Shown here: piece by piece, positions 53,800-64,000 of the stretch
Layout: every line of letters begins with the position of its first letter
Position numbering within the stretch: the stretch's first letter is position 1
Source of the DNA: Harmothoe impar
Taxonomy: Eukaryota; Annelida; Polychaeta; Phyllodocida; Polynoidae
NCBI GenBank assembly: GCA_947462335.1
Contig: OX381710.1
Location: forward strand, 27,993,772 to 28,057,771
DNA: 64,000 bases
Reading direction: 5' to 3'
Translations under genes and position numbers: made by a program
Notes under the pieces: model-generated
Databases searched by the model: none
The model's input: only the letters and a program-made list of their open reading frames with translations
What the model was told of the DNA's origin: nothing

Positions 53800-54180
53800 A
53801 CTTATTCGCCGCGGGTTATACAAAACACCCAATATAACCACGCTCCCCTGCGAGTCAGAGGCTGATGCTGAGGTATGGACGCTCGCAGCGCCGCTATGCG
53901 GGACTTTCCCCTATAACCACGTGACCTATGACGTGGTTGATAGGGTGACAGACGCCATGGCTTGCAGGCTCTCGGCGTTCCATATCTATAACGGCCCAAT
54001 TATTGGCCACACGGGAGCGCTGCCATCGAAAAGCGCCCCCGTAATGGTGGCCACCAGGAACGCTCTGTGCCAGCCAGATAACGCCAATGTTCACCTCTCG
54101 CGAGACAACGCGCGTGATGACGAGATGAGGGCGTCTCAGGTTACTCGTGACGTCACGGGCGAACGGAGATCCCCCGGTGA
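53800..54180. promoter_or_regulatory. CpG-rich promoter-like patch
   Basis: CpG frequency is visibly higher than in the surroundings. It contains the promoter palindrome TCTCGCGAGA at 54096-54105 and a CRE palindrome TGACGTCA at 54148-54155, 42 bp apart, plus AACCACGT/ACGTGGTT near 53917-53940. These motifs are known from CpG-island promoters. A TATATATATATAAA stretch follows at about 54228. No first exon with a clear donor was found on either strand, so direction and gene are unknown. Confidence 0.35.
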
Positions 54181-54263
54181 AATCCAGCCCAAAATCCTCA
54201 GCCCATCAAACTGTGGCCCCCAAAGTGGATATATATATATAAACCTATCTCAAGACCCATAGC

Positions 54264-56899
54264 ACACTTGACATCCGTTCCGAGCAAAATAGCTAGCGGG
54301 CATATGCTAGGATCATTTTTTGCAGGTATCAATCACGAAAGTGGGCCTGACTTGCATTTCACTCTAATCTAATGTATTTCTGTGATATCCCACGTATTTT
54401 ATATGTCAGTATGAATGTGTGCCTATCTTTTTATTTCATTTGAAATGCAATGAAATAAGAGTATCACAGCCCACATAATCTCATGTATACCCCATCGTGT
54501 TTTACGCACTACAAAGGTAGCAATTGCCAAGTACATAGTAATACTGATGGAACAGATTCTTCAATCTCTCTAGGGGCCTACTGCAGATACTCTGCGGTGT
54601 ACATCCTTCTACTAGCGTGTGTTTCTAACCCTGCTCAATTAGGCCTTAGTCCGGCCTCTGCGCCTACCAAAGCCTTCAACTCTAGTCCTTCAATGATTAA
54701 GGCTAGGAAATCCTTTCTACCTGATAGGGAGGCAGCTCTGTTTCACAAATTGCTACCAAGATTCCCTGTCTGGCCTTCCTTCTAAGGAAATAAGGGGTGA
54801 TCCCTCGACCTGTCACTGATAAGGGTGGGGGATTCCGAACACTGGCATGTCTCACTTTAATCGACTAGATATATGATGTCCGCCTTGGTCTGGAGGAATG
54901 TATACTAATCGCATTACACTGTTTTAGACTGTGTATGGCCTATGTTACTGTCTGTCTGCCTATATAATAGTGACTGGAAAATATGAAGATATACCATATT
55001 GGGGAGAGATCAATTAGTTTAAATGCACCATGCACATAATGCAAACCTATTCTTATGACCTTTCTGAACTTGTACCGATGAGTTTCACCAAAGCTGATTT
55101 TATACATAGGGCTTAAATGTGTTACGTTTTATCATTGGCCATCTTCACGAAAAGACTGGAAGAATTTGAGGAAGAGCTGCTCATCAACTATGAGCTGTTC
55201 CCCATTAGGTGCTTTAATAGCGGGGAGTCCGGATATACACTATTGTGTTAACCTTGAATTTCCTTCCCTGATCCCTTTGTTGATCTATTCTTGAATATCA
55301 CTAAAAGCATGTTTGTATATTTGGCATGCATGACCCATGCTGATTCGCATCAGTATTGGTGTCACACTTTCGCCAACTTTACTTCTTATAGAGCAGCTTG
55401 AGTTGTCCAGGGGCCCATAGGCTATCATCTCACCAGGGTATGAGCTGCTCATGAGCTGGTTAGAGCGTCCCTGAGCAGCTTGTGCACAGCCTACCCGAGC
55501 AGGAAGTCAATAGCGTGTGGCATGATGATCAATTATTGTTAGAACCATGAGCAAACCTCGTTCAGACATCACTATAGGCACTTAAGAGAGCAATTTGTCA
55601 GGATCCATAAACAAAGGTAAGGCTCAGACCTGAGCGCTGGGCCTGCAGGGAAGCCCTGGTAAACTCCATTGGGGCCGTTCTATGATCATTAAGGGGGTAA
55701 AAAGATGGCTTCTTGGATATATGTACTGGTTGGTGTTTTTGTGAGGCAGATTGTAAAGGTATATGGCCCAGAGTACATGTATCGTTTTTCTAGCTTTTGT
55801 TAACGCTTTGTTATTGTCGGGGTAGGGGTAGGGGTGATGTAGGATTGATTATAGAATTGCTAATGACTGATCATTATGTTTAGGTCAGAATGGATCATTA
55901 TTATAATGTTATTTTAATGTGGACAATCGAGTTGCTTCCAGGAAAAGGTGAATGGCGCAGCATTGATCTGGAATTCTGATTAACGGACGCCATCGGAAGT
56001 AGGCCTACTCAGTCAAGAAGACCATTCAAGAGGGTTCCCCTTGAACACTATAGAGCACTGTTTTAACGTAGGTGCTAAAGATAATGTTGACAACAGCGTG
56101 CTTTGACTGGTTATGGATCGATGTTTTACTGTCAGAGACTGTAACTTTGGGGACTTGTTTTAGTTTTTACCAGCTTTTATCTTACCAGCTTCTGTTTACA
56201 TCAGTACTCTCAAAGACACCTTCATACCAGAAACTGGTGCCTTTCTCCCCCATGGGAAAGCTAATTCTAGCCCCTCTCCAAGCAACGCCCACTGGGCCTT
56301 CTTTAAACTCGGCCAGATCCCAACTTACTATTCAGGCGTATGATGCGGCGTCTCCCGACCATGCATACTACTCGACCTCTTCGTCCCCTCCCATTCTGGT
56401 ACTAAAACATCCCTATTTCTCTCCTGTCGGCTTTACATATTACCCCGAGGACCATTAGGATACGTCTTTAGGGAACCTGGTGTTAGAGCTATAACTGTAA
56501 GTATGCTTTGTGTGGGTTTCCAGTGGAAAAGAAGAATGGAATGTTGCAGCAGTAGGAAGGGAGGCGGCTTCATGGGCTATCTACTAGTATGGTGCAGGGG
56601 TTGGCCTATGATTATAACTCCTATGTCAATATGTCGATAGCTGGAATTACCCCAGCTCAACGACTGCATGTAAGTCTAGAGAGTCCCCGTCTGGTCGCGT
56701 CCAACGCAAACAAACGTTTTCCACAATTGTTTTGAACTCAAACTGCCCTATATTGTACTGGGAGAGAATTGAGCGGTGCCAGTTGGAGCATCCTGTTTTT
56801 CACAATGTAAACGTGTTTTTCTGAGTTGTGTTCATTGATTGTGCTCGCAGCGAGGGAATACTTCCCTTTCCTTCCCGTCTGCTCCAGTGCATCATGTCA
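54264..56899. other. Intergenic; possible terminal exon near 56210-56458
   Basis: Mostly AT-rich. The frame 56072-56458 (plus) has acceptor-like CTTCATACCAG (before 56231) and TTACTATTCAG (before 56336); the reading after the second is AYDAASPDHAYYSTSSSPPI..., to TAG at 56456. It could be a last exon, or chance. GAGCTGCTC motifs in both orientations lie near 55173-55200 and 55440-55490, as at 7530-7760. Confidence 0.25.
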
Positions 56900-57660
56900 T
56901 ATAATCAGGTGTACGTTTGGTACTAAGCGAATACAACCAGCTCAGGTCCACAACGTTCCTTTGCAAGATATCAAATTTTCTCAGTTTGTTTGTGTCCTTT
57001 TCTAGACTAGAGCCCCTTTCCAGTACAGTTATAGCCTTGATTGCGCCCGTTATAAATACAGATTATCCAAGGCATAACAAGGCATTGGGTAGACCGGGTG
57101 GCATATATGGACCATGCACTGCTGTGGAAACAGTAGTCGACCAATATAGGACAAAGGGACTATTTTTCTTGGACCGATGAGCTGGGTTAAAACAGCGGAG
57201 GTATAAATCATATCGGCCGATTTACTCCGTCCTTGATGGTTGATTTATAGTAGCAGCCATGCTTGTCGGTGCCTGCCTGATGTACCCAACTTCACCTGGA
57301 CCCCAGCACTGCTTCCGGCGCAGTGCTTAGCATCGGTGTGTGTATCCCTCCGCCTGAGCCCACCCACGATAAACAAGATATCGGCCGGGAGCAGACTAGC
57401 GGCGACACCGACTCAGATTAATGGCTGCTGACCCCGTCCACACTGGTGGAGGCTGGTACGGGAGTACGCCGCCAGCCGGCGTTGTAGTTTGTCGTTCCGG
57501 TGCGGACGATGACCCGGGCCCATGGCGTTGACCTCCACGGCGCCTTCTACCGTTGTTTATGACGCTGTTACTACGCTGCATACTCTGAATCCCAAACCGT
57601 GTGCCCCAGCTGCTGAATAAGCTGTGTTTCGCGTTCATTTTTTATTAATTTAATTGATAG
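56900..57660. promoter_or_regulatory. Candidate conserved non-coding element(s)
   Basis: Non-repetitive, CpG-containing sequence, with CACGATAAACAAGATATCGGCC (in two parts, near 57364-57386), GACTCAGATTAATGGCTGC (near 57409) and CCATGGCGTTGACCTCCACG (near 57520). Short opposed frames only. Enhancer or promoter role is inference. Confidence 0.25.
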
Positions 57661-57864
57661 GATTGCCTCTCAAATTACTATGCCTACATCTGTATAATTA
57701 ACAGATTCAAAGTATAAAAGTATTTATAAGTCGATTATAATTCGATTAAATTCTTTGAGACAGTTACCTTTTAGACGTGTGCATGTATTGCATTGCTCTG
57801 ATTGCAATAGTTCCAGCAGTTAAGTATACTCTTATGCACTACCTATTGCAATGAGTTTAAGGTA

Positions 57865-58135
57865 ACTCTCATGTACTACTTACACCTATTTCCAGGAGTT
57901 AAGTTCCCTTTCATGTACTACTTACACCTATTGCCAGGAGTATAGTTTACTCTCATGTACTACTTACACCTATTGCCAGAAGTTAAGTTCCCTTTCATGT
58001 ACTACTTACACCTATTGCCAGGAGTATAGTTTACTCTCATGTACTACTTACACCTATTGCCAGGAGTATAGTTTACTCTCATGTACTACTTACACCTATT
58101 GCCAGGAGTATAGTTTACCCTCATGTACTACTTAC
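57865..58135 (+). repeat. 42-bp minisatellite, about six units
   Basis: Units CACCTATTGCCAGGAGTATA plus GTTTACTCTCATGTACTACTTA repeat with small changes (AAGTTCCCTTTC variants alternate in the first units). Confidence 0.9.
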
Positions 58136-60611
58136 GCCGTCCTAGATCCTCTGGTGACTTTTCCTAATGTAATGTATTTAAACAAAAGGTTAATTCTCTG
58201 CCAAGGATCTCAAGCATAGATGCTGGCTCTGGATGTATAGACATTCCTTGATATAATTTAACAGTTGATACTATTCCTTTCCAATGACCTTAGAATCAGA
58301 GGAAACTAAGGACATTCTGCGTTGGTCATAGGACAATAGTCTTCTTGGCGGGGAAGACCGGGAGGAGAGGTATTGCGTATGGCGTGTAGGGGGAGCAAAG
58401 CTAAACATCCAGATAAGGCACTTATCTGTGATAGAGCAGGCCCCAGGACGGCCCTGATCAAAGGTGATCAATCATAATATACTGGCCCTGCATTTACCAT
58501 TGCTTCTCTCGCTAAATATTTTGTGAGAACCTGTGGACATCAAGTACCTGACTATTCCTATGTTTGTCGGTGGTATGGTATCTTATGCTAAAGGGATAGT
58601 AGCGGATGTATATCCTGCCCATCTTGATAAAGCAAAATTAATGCATTAATTCATTTGACCTCTATGTATATTGAGCAACGTTGCTCAATAATTCCATTCC
58701 CAAGAGGGCAATTGCCAAATAAACGAAATTCCTTAACCACTGGTGGTTGTCTGGGACAGACAGGCGGCAGATAACATCCATGCTAAAGCTGTTGTTTTGT
58801 ACCTGTAGATCACGGTATCAATAAATGAACGAACAGAAATCTATAAAGCCTGGCAATAGAGTTCCAATCTCATGAACCTCTGAACAATGAGGGGTAAATT
58901 AACACCTAAGTATTCCCATGGCACATGACCTACTTATAAATACATTAATTTCACGGTGAACAGCGCCATTTATTTTACCTCACCCCTTCACCGTTTGATC
59001 AACCTGCTCAGTGTCTCGCGGGCTATTAATTCATTAAAAGACTTTCTAAATCTTCTGGTTCTACTGAAGTGTGTATTTTGATCAATATATATGGGTTATG
59101 GTCAAGAAATAGACATGTAAAAGAATTATATAGAGGTATTACCAATTTTAAAGGTGATTTGATCCTGCAATTCTGTATCAAATCTGTACATTTTCACTCT
59201 GACCCTAATGGCAGAACGTGTTACAACTCAACATAATTTATTGGTCAATAAAATTGTTCAAAAAGAACTACAGAATATCGCTATGAACACATTCCTTGAT
59301 TCCCTGTGATTGTTTTGCGTATCGGCAGCGTTATGTTCAGCCTCTGTTTTAAAGGGTTGACCCCGGGCCACCAGAGTGGATGTGACATTAATATTTCATT
59401 AGATGAATGCTCATTCGGTGTATCATGACACCTCCGTAGGGGGCAGTGTAACTGATAGGTTCACTGTGATTGAGCTGTTGTTGACCTCCGATCCAGGAGT
59501 AGCATGTTAATTGTACATGCATGCACGCAAGGGAACTTTGGACGATGGTACACCAAACCAGTAAGCTATAGAGAGACACAGGTTTACATCGGGGAATCTT
59601 AGCCCGATATTTAATAAGAATTGCATCAACCATTATCAGCAATCCTGGGGTATATACAACACGTAATGTGATGATTGCATTTTTAGATGGCTCTATATGT
59701 GATTTAATTGTTGTCGATAATGCTGGTCATAAGCATCTCTTCTCCCAAGCGTAGGCATCATGCTTCAAGCAATGGTATCCTCAATGGAGAAGAGCTAGCT
59801 CATTGGACCTGGAATTCCGGTCCTTCCATGAGATAATGTTGCATCAACAAGATATTATTAAGCAGTTGAAACTATCGTTATTCCAGGGTTCTAGTTTCAT
59901 ACAAAAAAAAGAGTTAGAATAATGACATTTGTATCTCCCAGTGACCATAGATATTGCCTTGTATACAGCGTGACAGCACACGGTACCATTCCATTTGGGT
60001 TTGCCTAGGTTGATGCCTTCTTTTATTATGTATCGTGAATGGCCATTGACTGTAGTATCCTAATTAACAATAGCAGGAAACATATTTTATTTCTTTATCT
60101 CAACAATAAGTAGTACTGGCACTTTGTGGGCTTGAGACTGGAACACACGATAAATTATTCATGTTTTGGTATCCTTACTCTTCTTTATATCATGTTTGGA
60201 CATTGTTGTACCAACCGATAAGATCATACACATCTGTTTGATGTGGGGAAAGAAAGAAGATAACAGCGGGGACAGAAATATGATAACAGCAAAAAGAAGA
60301 TAGTAACAAAGAGTGACGACCTCCAACCCATGACCCGATAAACCGGTCGTCCACTGGCCGATGCAATGAGTTTTGTCGGCCAGTCATTTGTTCCCGATTG
60401 TTTTATTTGGGTTTAAAAATATATATTAATAGAAATTCATTGGATAGTCGAGCTGAAAGATTTTTTATTAGCTATTGTGTGAATAGCTCAAATTTAATAG
60501 GGATCGTCGAAAGGTTTTTGGCTGTTTTTCAGGCCGATTGGCGATGAGGTGGTTTGTTCGAAATTGCCCCCCCCCCTCACCAGCCTCTGACAGGCTTCCA
60601 TCATATCAAGG
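58136..60611. other. Intergenic, no gene recognised
   Basis: AT-rich with short unique blocks. An inverted TATTGAGCAACGTTGCTCAATA palindrome (given in two halves: TATTGAGCAAC/GTTGCTCAATA) lies near 58669-58690. No exon or RNA gene is supported. Confidence 0.35.
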
Positions 60612-60745
<134 letters not shown>

Positions 60746-60789
60746 CCAATAAATTTCCAATTATTGTGTGTGTGTGCGTGTGTGTGCCA

Positions 60790-61300
60790 TATATTACTAA
60801 TCCCAAGGTAATTGCCTAGCATGTATATTCCTTCATAGAAGTCAATGAATGGCATCCTTACCACTAGTCAGCTATAATAATCTATATCCACGACAAGAAT
60901 GGCAGCATTATGAACAACCTCAAGCCAGAGACCTTCACAACTTCAAACAAACCACTGAACAACAAAAAACTACCCTATCAGTGCCCGACCAATCTTCAAC
61001 CAAGCCCCAACCAACTGCCTTCCCCCTGATCACACGGAACCTAGCTGCTGTAATCTGTTTTCCGGCGTAAATAGCACCTAGTGGAGAGAGATTAGACCTA
61101 TCGATCTCATCTCTAATCACATATTACTCCCATTCAGACTATGGCTTTTTTTCTGTTTTCCTGGTGTTGAATTTTTCCTTTCTCGTTCTCGCTCTCCACC
61201 CCAACTCCTCCCTCCTCTCTTAGCAGCCGCTGTATCCTAGCCACCTTAACGACCGTCCACCGCATACTTTATTCCTCCAGCAGCTTGATATTCCCTCTAA
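60790..61300. other. Intergenic, no gene recognised
   Basis: Unique-looking sequence, C/T-rich from 61170 to 61260. Short opposed frames only. Confidence 0.35.
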
Positions 61301-61750
61301 AACTCAGCACCCTGGAGGAAACAGAACTATATCTAGGGGAAGTGGCGATGCCCTTCCACCTTTTCCAGTGAATCACAGGTTGGTAGTGACTTCTCGTTTC
61401 TTTTTTTCAATCATTATAGTATTTTGTTGTCTAGTAGTACAAAGATATAGCAGGAGCCCCATCCCCACAGTCCTCCCTCCTGCAGGCCGCCTGACGTCGA
61501 CACACTAACGCCAGTAACGGCCCCTTTCGTCAGCTTGATGGCGCTGTGCTGGCCCCTGTACATGGTGCTCTGCACGCCCACTGGCGCCAGGGAAGGGGAA
61601 ATATGGCTGCTGCAGCACACAGGAAGAGAGCCGGGCTATTGTTAGTACATGGCTGCGACGTACGGTCATGACAAGGCCAGGGCTGCAAACAGCCCTCCAC
61701 ATTCCCTATCCCACCCACACCGCAGGCTTTATGGCAACATATTTCTACAT
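61300..61750. promoter_or_regulatory. Candidate conserved non-coding element
   Basis: Non-repetitive, GC-richer segment (61470-61720) with GATGGCGCTGTGCTGGCCCC, CCACTGGCGCCAGGGAAGG and AACAGCCCTCCACATTCC. Three overlapping minus-strand frames (65-75 residues) show no domain and lack splice support. The function is unknown. Confidence 0.2.
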
Positions 61751-64000
61751 TGTTCAAAATGAAATACTGACAGGACCCAGACTTGGTGGCTGCAGACCTG
61801 GTTTAGAGCATAACAAAATCCAACTTTAGTGCCCAGTTTGGTAGACCTATAGCAATGGATGTGGTTTAGACGTTAGTGTCCTAAATATTTATTATAATGG
61901 CTGCCATTAAAAGTCTGTTTTGATATTGTTGTGACATCCCGTCTCCAACAGCAGGTATAAAACCTGAGCAAAGGTTTGCTCTACGAATGATTCTCTTCAC
62001 TGTGAAATTTGGATTTTTAAGCTATTTAGGATCGTGGTACTAAGGTATAGTGGTGACACAGTATTTGCATTTGCTTATGAAATTTGTATCAGAAAGCATT
62101 CCATATTCTCTCCCATGCTTGTTTTGTTCTAGTTCTTTTAGTATGTTCTTATGGACTAGAGAGATCCTATATATCATTGTTATATTCCTATAAATGCTAC
62201 ATAAATGTAATATACTTAGGGGCAATATTTCAACTGCATATTACGTTATTGCATGAGGTAGCCTTTATTAGGCGTAGAATAAGGAAATGCCTTTTTCTGG
62301 TTGTATGCTTTCCTATGTATCTATAGGTATAGATGTTTTACTCGTGTTAACATGCCGATAAATGTAGATTCCTGCCAGAAAACCAGTGTCGTTACCTTAC
62401 GGCTAATATAATTGTTACGACAATCTACTGGTATAAATATGTTCCATTTATATCCATGTATTTTCATCATTGTCATATATGGATAACATAATGATAATAA
62501 TTTAGCGATATTGTTCCATTTTCTTTATTAATACGGCAAAAAAACAACTCTTGTACCTGTCAATTACCCGTATTTAAGACAGGACAAGGAGCACTAATGG
62601 GATTGGCGGGCCTGAGGGAAGTAGCAGCCGCTTTTATACTACTGCCATAGCTAAGGTTTACACAACACGTTACAGCTCTCAGAAGGGCATGTATACGTAC
62701 CGTAATGGGGAACTCCTGTCGGATGTATATAGGAAAGGTATTAAAAAGCACGGCTGTGATGACAGTCTAATTATGATGCATGTTGATGAGTGGATGATGT
62801 ATGGTGGGGAGGGTGGAGCTGACCCTACTCATTTCCTGCTCATTAATCATTAATTGGATACAGCCTCACACCCCCAGGTTCACACCTCCTCTGTTCCAAC
62901 CCAATCCCAACGAAACCAATGGGCAGGTCACCCATGTCCCTATGGTCTAAGGTGCAACTATATAATGTATACTTCAAGGAGGCAATGTCCTTCAGACATC
63001 ATTGACACATAGCTGAGCAGCAAGGCTGAATAGAAGCTCCGCGTCCCCCCGGGTAGAGTATCCTTCCTGAATGGCCATGCATTGGATGTCTTTATGCCTA
63101 TATCATTTTGCCTATTCTGAATTGGTGGTGGTTGGCATCTAAACTAGTCAATAGGTGAGATCTAAATCCTAGTGGAAAAAGCCCATACATCACTGGCATG
63201 CACTACTCCATCTTCCCCTGGCAAGAACGCATTGTCTTTTGGTCTCTGAACTATAGACTCAGAGAGAGAGAGAGTCACGCCAAAAAAACACCTCTCCGAA
63301 TAAAGGGGTTAACGTATAGCTCTAAGCACGGAGGCCTTCAGGGAAGAGAAGGATTAGAATGAAAGAGTGTAAAACTGGATTAGGAGCAAGTCCAAGATTA
63401 AGACATAGCTGGGTAAGGGTAGGAAGAGATGGATCAGGGGAATAAGAGAGTGGTAAGTCATTCATATTCATTGGCTAGTGATGGGTACCCGTGGTCGGCC
63501 CTTTGGCCATTGATGCGGTCAATCTCCCAACATCGAGTGAATGGGATTCTAGTGTAACTCAGACGGCCTTATTGTGTTTTCCGTTCAGTACGTGGTGGAA
63601 CGAGTTACTCTAATGGCTGCCCCCTTCTGAAATTTCACATATATACGGTCTGGTGCATAGTGGTCATTTCACATTATAGGACCCGGTACGATGACACTAT
63701 GATATCCTGTAGGCTTTGTGACATACAAAGATAGGTTTGGAGCTATATATAAGGTTTGGGCCGATATTCCATTGTTTACTTTATTCACATTCAGGAAGTG
63801 TTACACAATGCTATCCCCCCCCCCATGTACTGCAGTCTATGATGGTAATTCAGGGAGGCACTTCTACATGTAGGGATGCTCTTGGCATATATCCTCCTCT
63901 GAAACGTGCAGGTATATCAAAGAGTTGCAAACCATTGAGAAACCTTTGATGAGAATCTTTTTGAACCTGAAGTCTTCATTGTGTTTGTCCCGTGTGCTGT
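61751..64000. other. Intergenic, no gene recognised
   Basis: AT-rich. Contains a short GA run near 63260-63275 and C-runs near 63045 and 63814-63824. No exon, RNA gene or transposon ends could be supported. Confidence 0.4.

Overview
This is eukaryotic, animal-type genomic DNA. It is mostly intergenic and repeat-rich, with long AT, GT and GA microsatellites, several minisatellites, many small inverted-repeat DNA transposons, interrupted reading frames, GT-AG splice sites, and two nuclear tRNA genes of metazoan type (tRNA-Trp and an intron-containing tRNA-Ile). No bacterial operons, rRNA or CRISPR were seen. The repeat style suggests a marine invertebrate, possibly a lancelet-like chordate, but the species cannot be fixed from the sequence alone.

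Layout. 0-10 kb: intergenic DNA with a TA-flanked element that contains a 27-bp minisatellite, a TTAA-flanked MITE, and long non-repetitive stretches that could be regulatory. 10.05-18.96 kb: the most striking object, an 8,909-bp element with about 343-bp terminal inverted repeats (gap-free, about 98% identical by eye), 5'-AG...CT-3' ends and a perfect 6-bp target duplication (AAGATG). These are the boundary hallmarks of Polinton/Maverick elements. I see no polymerase, integrase, ATPase or capsid gene, so it looks non-autonomous. It carries two plus-strand reading frames with good start contexts (a 30-residue duplicated protein and a 371-residue alanine-rich protein), a cluster of four hairpins, and two tandem arrays. 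Its terminal repeats are arrays of octamer, CCAAT, E-box and GC-box motifs.

19-24 kb: a 215-bp MITE with its own 6-bp target duplication, one probable minus-strand coding exon (21021-21279), and a probable two-exon plus-strand gene (22093-22194 joined to 22849-23919) for a 390-residue basic, proline/alanine-rich protein with a helical N-terminal half. 25-28 kb: tRNA-Ile(UAU), abutting Harbinger-like MITEs, and tRNA-Trp(CCA). 29-36 kb: a 459-bp long hairpin, microsatellites, and a diverged segmental duplication whose second copy was split by two transposon insertions. 36-64 kb: gene-poor DNA with minisatellites that have higher-order repeat structure, foldback elements carrying tRNA-like modules, a CpG-rich promoter-like patch at 53.8-54.2 kb, and scattered unique stretches that could be conserved enhancers.

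The host genes that can be supported are few: two tRNAs, a two-exon gene and a lone exon. Most of the structure is mobile-element biology. All counts and identities are by eye; no alignment, folding or database search was run.
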